A DNA stretch of 64,000 nt from Acidobacteriota bacterium. Its GTDB lineage: Bacteria > Acidobacteriota > Terriglobia > Terriglobales > Acidobacteriaceae. Positions 8,687 to 17,770 of this stretch are shown here, piece after piece. The first letter of the stretch is position 1; every line of letters starts with the position of its first letter. The position numbers and the translations under genes were made by a program. A model generated the notes under the pieces. It was not told where the DNA came from, searched no databases, and worked only from the letters and a program-made list of their open reading frames with translations. Location of the stretch: contig JAJZME010000024.1 in assembly GCA_021803035.1 (NCBI GenBank), positions 1 to 64,000 on the forward strand. The letters are read 5' to 3'.

Positions 8687-10063
8687 TCATGTATTGCAAT
8701 GTGAATTATCGTGATAGCGTCCAGAGGCGGATCGGTGTGTTGGCAACTCCATCGCGTACCGACTTGAGAGCGCTGGTAAAGCAGGGGAGACGAGGACGCG
8801 ATGCCGCGATGGGAAATACACATCTTCGAAGTATATCGGCGCGCGCGTGGCTGCGTTGACCTCTACTGATGACAATGCAAAAGAAATGCTAACGTAGAGT
8901 ATCCATAAGATCCAATTCCCGGTAACCACGCTCCCTTCGGTGATCTGATACACAAGAATCAAGACAAGAAACGTCCCAGGCCATGCGCCCGGAGGAGCCG
9001 GAATCGCGCAGGCGACGCGCCACGCGCGGCGCAAGGCTGACCAATAGGAGAGTACGAATAGTCCGAGACCGATGGCACCGATACCAAGCATGAGGTCGAT
9101 GTAGCCGTCGTGGGAGTGAGGCGTATCCCAGTTTACCGCTTCACGGATAAGCGATGCATTGGGGGATCTTTCCGTCCAAAAGGCTTCGTAGCCATATCCA
9201 AACAACGGCTTTTCTCTTATGCTACTCAGAGACATCTGCCACAGTTCGACTCTCCCTGTCAGCGTTGGATCCCGTCCCATGGAGTGAGTAATGACGGTAA
9301 CATTCGCAAGCCCGCACCAAATTATCACAGCCACGCTGGTAGCCGTAGCAGCGACACCAATATATCTCGTTCGTGGTTTCCACTGAAGAATGCGCGTCAA
9401 TGCTGGCACGGAACTGACAATTGTCAGATATACAAGCGCGCCGGCGGATCTGGCGAGGATAACGAGCGCGAAACCTGCGATGAGTATTAATAATCGACCG
9501 ATGCGTGATCGGATTTGTGAGCAGAGAAAGGCAGCCATTCCAAGAATAACAACTCTACCGAATTCATTTTTAGTGTCAAATATTCCGTGCCATGCCAGTC
9601 CTTCAGACTCGCGACCAGGTAAAAGATGCGGAAGAGCGAGCTGCATCAGAATACTAATGAGAAGCACGATGCCCAAGGCAATGGCAACAAGCCGGATTTG
9701 CTTTTCAAGCGTGTAGCGGAGCCCGAAGTCGATTCCGACAAAAGTGGCCAGAAGCAGTGCGATGCTCGCATGGAGGGTGGCGATGTAATCTATGGACCAG
9801 CAGGCGGAAGCGAGCGTGAGGATGACTAAGCAGACTAAAGCCAGGTTTCTGCGAAGCAAAGGAAAGATAACATGCCGATGCTCAATTACACGCAAAGTTG
9901 CGATCAAATAGATGAGCGACCATAACAGCCGCGTGGCAGGCGAACCATTCCTCGCAGCCTCTGGAATGTTGCTCCCGACAAAGAGTGTGAGGAATGCATC
10001 GGTCGAAAGGATCAAGATCCCAACGGTCCATGCATCTGTAATCCATTGCCTAGTTACACTCAT
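8687..10063 (-). CDS. O-antigen ligase / Wzy-type polymerase membrane protein
   Basis: The 458-residue protein is strongly hydrophobic with about ten membrane helices. A large loop carries TGRVELWQMSLSSIREKPLFGYG and the family motif HSHDGYIDLMLGIG, comparable to the H-NxY/L region of the Wzy_C / O-antigen ligase family. It should join lipid-linked repeat units on the periplasmic face of the inner membrane, in a Wzx/Wzy-type pathway. Polymerase fits better than ligase because flippase, copolymerase and exporter genes share the locus. It starts 54 bp after the flippase stop, with GGAGG 10 bases before the ATG. Confidence 0.85.
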   Translation of the reverse strand: MSVTRQWITDAWTVGILILSTDAFLTLFVGSNIPEAARNGSPATRLLWSLIYLIATLRVIEHRHVIFPLLRRNLALVCLVILTLASACWSIDYIATLHASIALLLATFVGIDFGLRYTLEKQIRLVAIALGIVLLISILMQLALPHLLPGRESEGLAWHGIFDTKNEFGRVVILGMAAFLCSQIRSRIGRLLILIAGFALVILARSAGALVYLTIVSSVPALTRILQWKPRTRYIGVAATATSVAVIIWCGLANVTVITHSMGRDPTLTGRVELWQMSLSSIREKPLFGYGYEAFWTERSPNASLIREAVNWDTPHSHDGYIDLMLGIGAIGLGLFVLSYWSALRRAWRVACAIPAPPGAWPGTFLVLILVYQITEGSVVTGNWILWILYVSISFALSSVEVNAATRAPIYFEDVYFPSRHRVLVSPALPALSSRYAMELPTHRSASGRYHDNSHCNT

Positions 10064-10117
10064 TCTACATCTGCCTCCTGGAGGTAGGTAGCGTCTTTTG
10101 GCGAATGTTGAAGATAC

Positions 10118-11386
10118 TTATGTTGCATCGGAGGCGAGAGCGTTGAAGCGCATCCGCTCATGTCGGGAAACCATGATCGAACACAACGCAATGGCCGCCG
10201 CGAGTAGCGTATCGGACGCGATGCTGGACCAAGCCGCGCCACGCCAAGAATAGCGCGGGATAATCCACAGGTTCACGGATACATTAAAGATCGCCACGGC
10301 GGTCTGGATGACACTTCTAATTCCCTGATAGCCAGCACCACTGAGTGCATCTGACAAGGGATAGTGGACTACTTTCAGGATCGGAAGTATTGCCAGCCAG
10401 CGCAATGCCTCCGCCGTATCCTTGTATTGTGGTCCGAGCACCATAGGCACCACAGTGGCACCGGCGAAAAGGAGAACTGTCACAACGATCCCATAGTGCA
10501 TGGCACGCCACATGAGCCGTCGGGCATACGACAGACTCGACGCTAATCCTGAAGCGCCAGACCTGAAAAAAGTTGGATAGGCTGAGTATAACAGCGCTGA
10601 AACCGGCGAGAAACCCACATCAATCAAGCGGTATGCAGCTCCGTAAGTCCCAGTGGCGGCAAGCGTGCTGAATCGCGCAAGCATTGCTTTATCGATATTG
10701 TTGTAGATAGTTTGAGCGCTTAGGCTGACGGAGAAATATAGTCCTTCGCGCCACTCGGAAACGGATGAGGTCATGCGCAGCTGTGGAGTCCCGAGGCGCC
10801 ACGTAACTATTGCTAGTGCGGCAGTAACTGTGAAAGCGGTACTTATAAAATATGCATATCCCCACTCAAGAGCCGAGGGATGGCGATGAACCAGAACCAG
10901 GAGCAATGCGGCCGCGAGCCGACAGACGCTTGTACACAGATTAATGAACGCCGTCCAGTGAAGATGCTCGAATGCCTGGAAGGCCTGACCAGAAATCGCA
11001 ATTACGCACAAGCCCGGGATGTCGGAGATGGCTACGAATATAACCAAGCGCAGTGGAACCGTTGCCGGAAGGACAAAGCGGGCGACTGAAATGATAATCG
11101 CTACGAGTGCAGAACTGCTGATAATAGTTGCCAGGAGAGCTGATCCCCACATAGACGCAAAGGTGGTCCGATCACGCGCAACATGCTTAATGAGCAGGTT
11201 TCCGCTTCCGAAACTTCCAAACGGGTAGAGGACAGCCACAAGTGCTGCTACACCGACAAACGCGCCGTAATTCTGCACGCCCAGTGTTCGTGCAATGACG
11301 GCGAAGTACGCTGCTTGGAGAGTGAATTGAAGACCCTGCCCTACGGACATCCATGCTGTATTTCGTGCCAAAGCACTCGCAAACAT
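10118..11386 (-). CDS. Oligosaccharide flippase (Wzx / MATE-like)
   Basis: The 422-residue protein has about twelve predicted membrane helices and begins NTAWMSVGQGLQFTLQAAYF, the usual opening of polysaccharide-biosynthesis flippases. It should move undecaprenyl-linked repeat units to the periplasmic face for polymerisation. The ATG at 11386 has GAGGAG 8 bases upstream. The gene is followed closely by the polymerase, a typical wzx-wzy order. No catalytic motif exists in this family, so the call rests on topology, N-terminal pattern and context. Confidence 0.85.
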   Translation of the reverse strand: MFASALARNTAWMSVGQGLQFTLQAAYFAVIARTLGVQNYGAFVGVAALVAVLYPFGSFGSGNLLIKHVARDRTTFASMWGSALLATIISSSALVAIIISVARFVLPATVPLRLVIFVAISDIPGLCVIAISGQAFQAFEHLHWTAFINLCTSVCRLAAALLLVLVHRHPSALEWGYAYFISTAFTVTAALAIVTWRLGTPQLRMTSSVSEWREGLYFSVSLSAQTIYNNIDKAMLARFSTLAATGTYGAAYRLIDVGFSPVSALLYSAYPTFFRSGASGLASSLSYARRLMWRAMHYGIVVTVLLFAGATVVPMVLGPQYKDTAEALRWLAILPILKVVHYPLSDALSGAGYQGIRSVIQTAVAIFNVSVNLWIIPRYSWRGAAWSSIASDTLLAAAIALCSIMVSRHERMRFNALASDAT

Positions 11387-12021
11387 AATTGCTACTCCTC
11401 GGGAGTGATGGCCTAAGGGGTGCGTTGTCGTTGCAGGGTGTAACTCGGTTATTCAGGAGAAGCAACAACGAGGACATATGTAAAGAAGTGGACCCGTCTT
11501 CGGACCTACATGGATCTGGACCGCACAAGAGTGTCATGCCTCCCGAGGGGGTGTTCAGTTCCTCCTGAGTCGGTTAAGGGCCTGAGTAGCAGAAATATAC
11601 AAAGGCCAGACCATGTGTCTTACAATGGTCCGGGAATGGGTTCAAGAGGTAGTATGTGCGCCTGCCTATGGCGCGTCTCTCAATGGTTGTTGTCATTGTT
11701 TTCTCGGGCATTCTCCACCCTTGGGCAAGGATGAGGATGCCAGCGTGAACTCGTTCATGTTGGTGGTAATAATGGAGGGACTGTGTGACTTTCGAGCTGG
11801 CTTCTAGTGGATCCACTGAAGGCGCTGTCCACAAGGCCTGCGGTGCTACTGCTTGGCGCAGTCTCGTGGCTAGCTTGTTGTTGTGTTGCAGCAGAAGCAC
11901 AGATGCTAATGCACGCATCGCGGGAATGAGCTGCGATCGTTCATCACGCACACTATCGAGGCTGCGAGTCACAAAAGGACGGCATCATTCAGCAGGGAAG
12001 ATGGCACGGGGCATAGTCTTG
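11387..12021. other. 635-bp gap in the exopolysaccharide locus without a supported gene
   Basis: The longest gap in the locus. Open frames here (for example 11574-11972 leftward) have no recognisable motif, poor residue composition and no convincing ribosome site. I see no insertion-sequence ends and no tandem repeats. The position between an epimerase and the flippase could mark a recombination joint or an internal promoter. Confidence 0.5.
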
Positions 12022-13080
12022 CTAAACCGCGGCGGAAGCCGTGCTAAGCTCAATGGGTCGAGTCGCGGAAGACATTCCCGGTGGGAATTCGGCGCTTACC
12101 TCAATTTCTTCCCAATGGGCTTTGAACCATTGGATTGTGTTTTGTAGTCCAGTGTCAAAGTCGGTTTGCGGGCGGTATCCCAACAATTCTCCAGCGCGTT
12201 CGATAGAGGCTAACAGCCGCCGCTTGGTATCCCACACTCTATGCTGAGCGTAGCGAATACCAGATGTGTTGTTCAAAAGCTTATTGATTTTCGTCGCCAT
12301 TTGAACAATATTGGTCTCATATCCCGATGCAATGTTCATTTCTTTACCGATTGCCGCTTCGAAGTAGGAAGCGCGTAGAAGTGCATCGACTATGTCCTTC
12401 ACGTATGTGAAGTCGCGTGTTGCGTCATCAGTAGCGGTGATGGGCAGAGGCTGCCCGCGCATTGCCCAATATATAAAATTCGGGATTACATTCCGGTACT
12501 GCCCCGGGACTTCACCGGGGCCATAGGAATTAAAGAACCTTGTCTTTACAATATTTAGGTTGTGGTGATGAAGGAAGAAGTTAGAGTACAACTCCCCAAG
12601 CATTTTCGTGACCTGGTATGGAGAAGTGAGATGCATCGAGATGAACTCTTCGCGCAGCGGCAATGGCGCGGCGCTGCCGTATATGGAGCACCCTGAAGAG
12701 GCGTAGATGATCCTCTGCGGCCTGGCCATGGTGCAGTACTCCAGCACTTTGAGAGTACCCATGCCATTGACGAGCAAGTCGCGTTCCGGGTAGTCGACCG
12801 AATTCTGATTTGCAAAGAAAGCAGCAAGGTGGAAGACAAGGTCTGGCTTTTCCGCAAACACTCGCTTCAGTGCAGTTTCGTCGGTAATGCTTCCCTTTAC
12901 GAAGAGCACGTTCGGCAGCGCGGGAATATTCCACTGGTATCCGGCGGAGAGATCGTCGAGCACGATCACCATTCTGGCGCCCAGATCGGCAATTGCATGT
13001 GTCAGATTGCTGCCGATCGAACCGGCGCCGCCTGTGATCAATACTACTTTGTCGGCCAAGCTACGCTTGTAGTCTTCCAT
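12022..13080 (-). CDS. NAD-dependent nucleotide-sugar epimerase/dehydratase (extended SDR)
   Basis: The 352-residue protein has the extended short-chain dehydrogenase layout. The NAD motif is GGAGSIGSNL (about residues 17-26), followed by DDLSAG and HLAA, a catalytic SSG segment, YQVTK as the YxxxK pair, and RFFNSYGPGE. It probably interconverts a UDP-sugar (UDP-glucose 4-epimerase-like), but the substrate is not determined by these motifs. The start at 13080 has AAGGAGA 5 bases ahead and overlaps the preceding epimerase gene by 37 bases, so the two are likely translationally coupled. Confidence 0.85.
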   Translation of the reverse strand: MEDYKRSLADKVVLITGGAGSIGSNLTHAIADLGARMVIVLDDLSAGYQWNIPALPNVLFVKGSITDETALKRVFAEKPDLVFHLAAFFANQNSVDYPERDLLVNGMGTLKVLEYCTMARPQRIIYASSGCSIYGSAAPLPLREEFISMHLTSPYQVTKMLGELYSNFFLHHHNLNIVKTRFFNSYGPGEVPGQYRNVIPNFIYWAMRGQPLPITATDDATRDFTYVKDIVDALLRASYFEAAIGKEMNIASGYETNIVQMATKINKLLNNTSGIRYAQHRVWDTKRRLLASIERAGELLGYRPQTDFDTGLQNTIQWFKAHWEEIEVSAEFPPGMSSATRPIELSTASAAV

Positions 13081-14027
13081 ACATTCTCCTTGTCTTCAGT
13101 ACCAATGATGTTTCCGTACGCATTCCTCATCCATGCGACGTACCGTTTTACGCCTTCAAAGATATCCACCGTCGGATCGTGCCGAAGCTCCTGGCGTGCG
13201 CGGGAGAAGTCCACTACTTTTACACGGGTAGTGAAATCTTCCCTCGCTCGGAACTGCGCCAGGCCCTGATCCGCGCCAGTTTCTGCGATGATGATTTCAG
13301 CGAGGTCTTCGATGCCGATCGCCCATTCCTCCCTTCCTCCAATGTTGTAGACGCGCCCGGGAATGAAGTTCTCGGTGATGTTGGCAAACGTTCGGCAGGT
13401 ATCCTCTACAAAATCGAAAATCCGCTTGTGTCCGCGATAGACAGTGAACGGCTCGCCATGGAGACATTTATAGGTGAAGATTGGGATTACACCGCGGTAT
13501 GGGCTGAAATACTCGTGCGGACCATAGCATCCGACTGGCCGGACGCGCACTATTTCGTTTCCGAACATGCTAGCTGCGTTAAGGCACTGGAGCTCACCAG
13601 CCCACTTACTGATGGCATAATCATTCATCTGTTTGATTGGCAGCAGTTCCATGACATCTTCAGTCATCAGTTCATCGTAGTCGCCGTATACCTCGGCACT
13701 GCTAAAAAATATCATCTTGAAATGAAAGCGCTGTTGCAGCCGAAGAATGTGCTTAGTCCCGACAACATTAGTGCGCCACAGGTTCTCATAGTGGTCCTCA
13801 CCGTTCCACCGGCCATACTCAGCGGCTAAATGGTAAACATAATCAAAAGACTGATGCGAAAACAACCAGTCAAGCTGCCGATACTCGCCTGTGTCCACCT
13901 TTACATGCTGTGCGTCCTCGCCCTGCAATATGTCACAGGTAGTTACGCGATGCCCTCGCGATCTCAATTCGCGAGTTAAATTGGTGCCGATGAATCCTCG
14001 CCCGCCTGTTACGAGTATTGAGCTCAT
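13044..14027 (-). CDS. NAD-dependent nucleotide-sugar epimerase/dehydratase (extended SDR)
   Basis: A second extended SDR of 327 residues. It starts with the Rossmann motif ILVTGGRGFIGTNL and has HLAAEYGRWN, SSAEVYGDY and the catalytic YAISK pair, then RPVGCYGPHE. ATG 14027 (GAGGAGG, 7 bases ahead) was preferred to the upstream open frame. It overlaps the wecB stop in the arrangement ATGA (14024-14027). Divergence from its neighbour suggests a different sugar substrate, such as a dehydratase or epimerase for a 6-deoxy or uronic sugar. The exact reaction is unknown. Confidence 0.85.
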   Translation of the reverse strand: MSSILVTGGRGFIGTNLTRELRSRGHRVTTCDILQGEDAQHVKVDTGEYRQLDWLFSHQSFDYVYHLAAEYGRWNGEDHYENLWRTNVVGTKHILRLQQRFHFKMIFFSSAEVYGDYDELMTEDVMELLPIKQMNDYAISKWAGELQCLNAASMFGNEIVRVRPVGCYGPHEYFSPYRGVIPIFTYKCLHGEPFTVYRGHKRIFDFVEDTCRTFANITENFIPGRVYNIGGREEWAIGIEDLAEIIIAETGADQGLAQFRAREDFTTRVKVVDFSRARQELRHDPTVDIFEGVKRYVAWMRNAYGNIIGTEDKENVWKTTSVAWPTK

Positions 14028-15280
14028 TCCGCTACCTCCTCTTTGCATTGATTAGTTGCCACAGCACAGTAGGGACCCTTACACGACAAAAGCCTGCTGG
14101 GGAGGCAATCTTTCCGCAAGCCGCCCTCATGAGTTGATCGGCGAAAGTCATCGGCAACCGCTGGAGCTGGCCTTTCTTCCTTCATCACAAAGGAAGCGAT
14201 CCGCTCGCTAGCTTTTCCATCTCCGTAGGGGTTATAACTTCGCGCCATTGTCTTATATGCGGTGAGATCATCAAGAAGACGCTCGGCTTCCGCTAGTATC
14301 TGGTGCTCATTTGTGCCCACAAGTCGTGACGTTCCAGCCGCCACTGCTTCGGGCCGCTCCGTTTTCTCTCGAAGTACAAGCACTGGCTTCCCGAGAGAGG
14401 GTGCTTCCTCTTGAATGCCTCCTGAATCCGTCAGCAGCAGATGTGCCTTGCACATCAAGTCGATAAATGGCACGTAGTCCATAGGTTCTAGAAGTATGAT
14501 GTTTCGCTGGTCACGAAGGTGCCGGTCAACTACGCGGCGAACGTTGGGATTGGGGTGGACAGGGTAAACAATCTGCACATCATTGCGGCGGGCTAGATTG
14601 GTGATGGCCCTGCAAATGGCGTCAAAGCCCGCCCCAAAGCTTTCACGGCGATGTGCGGTCACAACGATGAGCTTCTTCGACGGGTCGGGAGAAAAGTTGC
14701 TGTGCCCTTTCAGCTTGCCGGTTTGGAGCAATTGCTTAATGTGCAAAACAGCGTCAATGCCAGTGTTGCCGGTAATCGCGACGGTAGAGGGGTCGACGCC
14801 TTCGGAATAGAGGTTGTGCGCAGCACTCGCAGTAGCAGCAAAATGAAGAGTGGCAATTCTTCCTGTAAGAATCCGATTCATCTCCTCCGGAAACGGCTCG
14901 TATGGATCGCCTGTGCGGAGCCCTGCTTCCACATGAGCGACGGGAACCTTTCCATAGAAAGCAGTCAAGGCGCCACAGAGGGTAGTCGTGGTATCTCCCT
15001 GAACAAATGCAATATCAGGTCTCTCCTTGATGAATATCGGTTCGAGGGCGGCTATGATGTGCGACGTAGACTGGTATAGCGTCTGTCCTGGGCGCATGAT
15101 ATTGAGGTCCCAATCTGGGATTACGTCAAACGCGCGTAAGACCTGGTCGAGCATATGTCGATGCTGTCCAGAAACACAGATTCGGACATCGAAATAATCC
15201 GGAAGCGATTTCATATGTCGAATAACTGGACATAATTTGATCGCTTCGGGGCGAGTGCCAAAGATGAACAGTGTCTTCAT
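14024..15280 (-). CDS. wecB: UDP-N-acetylglucosamine 2-epimerase (non-hydrolysing)
   Basis: The 418-residue enzyme should convert UDP-GlcNAc to UDP-ManNAc in the cytoplasm. It opens with the family N-terminus MKTLFIFGTRPEAIKL. It carries VQGDTTTT, HVEAGLRTGDPYEPFPEEMNR, TAHRRES and the C-terminal LTDSGGIQEEAPSLGKPVLVLR region. ATG 15280 was chosen because it begins exactly at this strand; no strong ribosome site is seen. After the usual end (about YGDGKASERIASFV) the protein continues about 48 residues with three cysteines, unlike typical members near 375 residues. The downstream epimerase overlaps its stop by 4 bases. A GT26 transferase lies just upstream, consistent with use of a ManNAc-type sugar. 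Confidence 0.92.
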   Translation of the reverse strand: MKTLFIFGTRPEAIKLCPVIRHMKSLPDYFDVRICVSGQHRHMLDQVLRAFDVIPDWDLNIMRPGQTLYQSTSHIIAALEPIFIKERPDIAFVQGDTTTTLCGALTAFYGKVPVAHVEAGLRTGDPYEPFPEEMNRILTGRIATLHFAATASAAHNLYSEGVDPSTVAITGNTGIDAVLHIKQLLQTGKLKGHSNFSPDPSKKLIVVTAHRRESFGAGFDAICRAITNLARRNDVQIVYPVHPNPNVRRVVDRHLRDQRNIILLEPMDYVPFIDLMCKAHLLLTDSGGIQEEAPSLGKPVLVLREKTERPEAVAAGTSRLVGTNEHQILAEAERLLDDLTAYKTMARSYNPYGDGKASERIASFVMKEERPAPAVADDFRRSTHEGGLRKDCLPSRLLSCKGPYCAVATNQCKEEVAE

Positions 15281-15527
15281 TTGTGCATTTCGATCGCCGG
15301 GAACACTAGTCCCCATTCTGCATGTGTAAACGGACGATGGGTGTGCCTGTTGCGCAGAAGGAGGCGGAGGCAGCAAAGAAGAATCCGATGACCGGCCGGT
15401 ACACACGCGCGGGGCGTAACGTGGCGTTCATAGCGCGTCCGGCGCCCAGCAACAGGTTGTTGGTCGTCGTCCAATATAATCAGATGAAACAAACTCACCA
15501 GTTATGATACTGATGACGGCGGAGTGT

Positions 15528-16331
15528 CTATCCATAGGATAGTTCGCGCGCGGGACGGCGCCCCTCAGTTGTGGGATGATAGAGATGCAGTGCCTGCAGT
15601 CCAACTAAGACAGCGTAGATTGGGCTCAAAAGCAGATAGCGGCGCCACAAGCGCCTAGGCTCCGAGCAGAGACGGAAGAGCCATTCTAGCCCGCGGTTTT
15701 GCATCCACACGGGGGCCTGTGGAACTTTACCTGCAAGAACACCAAACGCCCCGCCAACTGCAACAACCGGCATGGAAAGAAACTCTCGATATTCGTAGGT
15801 CCACACGTCCTGCAGCGGGCAACCGAGGCCGACAAATACCAGGGATGCGCCGGACTCACGGATGCGTTGCACTACACGATCTCGTTCCTCTTGGGACAAG
15901 CCACGGAATTTTGAGGGCTCCATACCGGCGATACGTAAGGAAGGAAACCGCTTCTTAAGGCTGATTTGCAGGGCTGACAGGACCTCCGATTTATTGCCGT
16001 AAAAGTAGACGGCAAGATCCTCCCTTTCAGCTCTTGCGCAAAGGCGCAATGTGAGATTGGGACCGTACACCCGGTCGATGAGTTTCGCGCCATGCAGAAT
16101 TCTTAGGGCCCAGCGAACCGGTTGTCCGTCCGGAGTGACTAAATCAAAGTGATTCAAGCGGAACTTTTGCTCCCTGCTTAGAACGCCCTCCATTACACCG
16201 TGAACCGCAGCTGTCGCAACAGTGAAGTGGCGATGATCCTTGGCAGCCTGCGTGGTCCGCTCCACGGCAGCCTCGTAGTCTAGGGCATCAACTAAAATTC
16301 CGAGGATGTTCTTCTTTCCATGCCAAACCAT
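15528..16331 (-). CDS. WecG/TagA/CpsF family glycosyltransferase (GT26)
   Basis: About 267 residues. It has the GT26 pattern: ILGILVDALDYEAAV at the start, then HFDLVTPDGQPVRWAL, RVYGPNL, FYGNKSEV, and VFVGLGCPLQDVWTYEY with VGGAFGVLAGKV. Family members transfer ManNAc or ManNAcA to a polyprenyl-linked acceptor, which fits the wecB gene immediately downstream. ATG 16331 was chosen for its GGGGGAG site 9 bases ahead; ATGs at 16352 and 16397 are in frame. The chosen start overlaps the preceding GT4 gene by 44 bases, indicating tight coupling. Confidence 0.88.
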   Translation of the reverse strand: MVWHGKKNILGILVDALDYEAAVERTTQAAKDHRHFTVATAAVHGVMEGVLSREQKFRLNHFDLVTPDGQPVRWALRILHGAKLIDRVYGPNLTLRLCARAEREDLAVYFYGNKSEVLSALQISLKKRFPSLRIAGMEPSKFRGLSQEERDRVVQRIRESGASLVFVGLGCPLQDVWTYEYREFLSMPVVAVGGAFGVLAGKVPQAPVWMQNRGLEWLFRLCSEPRRLWRRYLLLSPIYAVLVGLQALHLYHPTTEGRRPARELSYG

Positions 16332-17550
16332 GACGTCTTGCTCCCCCATCATCAGTCCGCCACTGCGCCGCCTTGTGAGAGGCAATGGCCCGTTCATAAA
16401 TTTCCATCAACATCGGATAGTTACGCTCGGCGGTGTAATTTGCCTCATACTCGGCTCGGCCCATTCGACCCATCGAAGCCATTTCTTTGGGATGGAACCA
16501 CGCCCATTCGACTTTTTGCGCCAAGTCAGCGGCGTCGCCAGGCCTGAAATGGAGTCCAGTGCGCCCGTCTTCGACGATTTCCTTGGTCGCTGCCAGTTGT
16601 GACGCGATAACCGGGATGCCACAAGCGAAGGCTTCCACTATGGTTAGTCCGAAGCCCTCGTATGCTTCGCTAGGGAAGACCAGGAAGCGTGCCTGTTTGA
16701 TGGCCTCCAGCGTTTGGTCTCGTGACATCCATCCGCAGAAGTCGATGCTCGCCGTCGAGCCGCACTGAGCTTCGTCCTGAAGCGAGGGGCGCAGCGGGCC
16801 ATCGCCTACGATCTTGAGCGGAATGAAGTTATTTAGCCGATGCCAAGCAGTGAGGAGAGTCTGCAAGCCCTTCCCCTCAGAGAAACGCCCAACAAACAAG
16901 GCATACTTGCCTGTTTCCGCGCGCACCCCTGGGTCTGGGTCGAGAAAGTTTGGTTTAACCGCGACTTTCTCCGCAGGTAGTCCACCCTCGATGAACTTCC
17001 GCCGGCTAAACTCCGTCAGAGCGATGTAGCCATCCACCATCCTGATCCAGGTCTTCAGCCTACGATGAACTCCAAGCATTAGGGCCACAGAGGCGGTTGC
17101 GGGCCGCGATCCGCGATAGCAGCCATGGTAGACCGCACGCCATAGGCTATGGTTAAGGCACTCCTCGCATATCTTACCGTTGCGAAAGAAAGTTGCCTGA
17201 GGGCAAAACAGACGGTAATTATGCAGGGTCTGCACAACTGGAATACCCACCTGTTTACACGCGTAGTAAGCAGCAGGGGATACGAGAGGGAATGTGTTGT
17301 GAAAATGAGCTATGCCGGGCCGTTCGCGCTCAAGGAGTGCTTTGATGTCGTTATACCTATCCCATGCCCAGACCGTACGCAACGGCAGGGTCATCTTTGA
17401 GCCTGTTCCGTAATCGTTGATTTCACCATTGTCGCATCGATATTCAATAACATCGTTACCAGCAGAAGTGAGTAATCGCTCTTCTGCCTGAGCCATAATC
17501 GTTTCGCCGCCCGGGTTCTGATAACAGTTATGAATCAGGCAGATCTTCAT
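16288..17550 (-). CDS. Glycosyltransferase family 4
   Basis: This 420-residue retaining glycosyltransferase has a GT-B fold. The N-terminal acceptor domain begins MKICLIHNCYQNPGGE and includes HFHNTFPLVSPAAYYA. The C-terminal donor domain has FVGRFSEGKGLQTLL, IVGDGPL and FPSEAYEGFGLTIVEAFACGIPVIAS, where the E-x7-E pair binds the nucleotide sugar. A CPQATFFRNGKICEEC segment contains a cysteine cluster common in this subgroup. It adds one sugar to the lipid-linked repeat unit on the cytoplasmic face; donor unknown. Confidence 0.9.
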   Translation of the reverse strand: MKICLIHNCYQNPGGETIMAQAEERLLTSAGNDVIEYRCDNGEINDYGTGSKMTLPLRTVWAWDRYNDIKALLERERPGIAHFHNTFPLVSPAAYYACKQVGIPVVQTLHNYRLFCPQATFFRNGKICEECLNHSLWRAVYHGCYRGSRPATASVALMLGVHRRLKTWIRMVDGYIALTEFSRRKFIEGGLPAEKVAVKPNFLDPDPGVRAETGKYALFVGRFSEGKGLQTLLTAWHRLNNFIPLKIVGDGPLRPSLQDEAQCGSTASIDFCGWMSRDQTLEAIKQARFLVFPSEAYEGFGLTIVEAFACGIPVIASQLAATKEIVEDGRTGLHFRPGDAADLAQKVEWAWFHPKEMASMGRMGRAEYEANYTAERNYPMLMEIYERAIASHKAAQWRTDDGGARRHGLAWKEEHPRNFS

Positions 17551-17770
17551 TCTTCCACATCCTCAATTACTCACAGCAGAGCTGTGCTCGTCCGAAGCTC
17601 GCATTGCCATTAACTTGTTCCAGAGAATGAATGGGCTCTACTGAATTGCGTCCTGGAGGGAGACTGAGGCTCTAAATCGCGATGAGACGAATATCGGTGC
17701 CGCACTAGCAAACGGACAACGCGAAAAGGAAATTCCGTATGAGGCGAAATTCAGAGGCCCGAAGGAGCGA

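Noticed and set aside
11574..11972. 132-codon frame on the - strand in the largest locus gap
   Set aside because: No recognisable domain, no good ribosome site and no coupling to neighbours; kept as non-coding.
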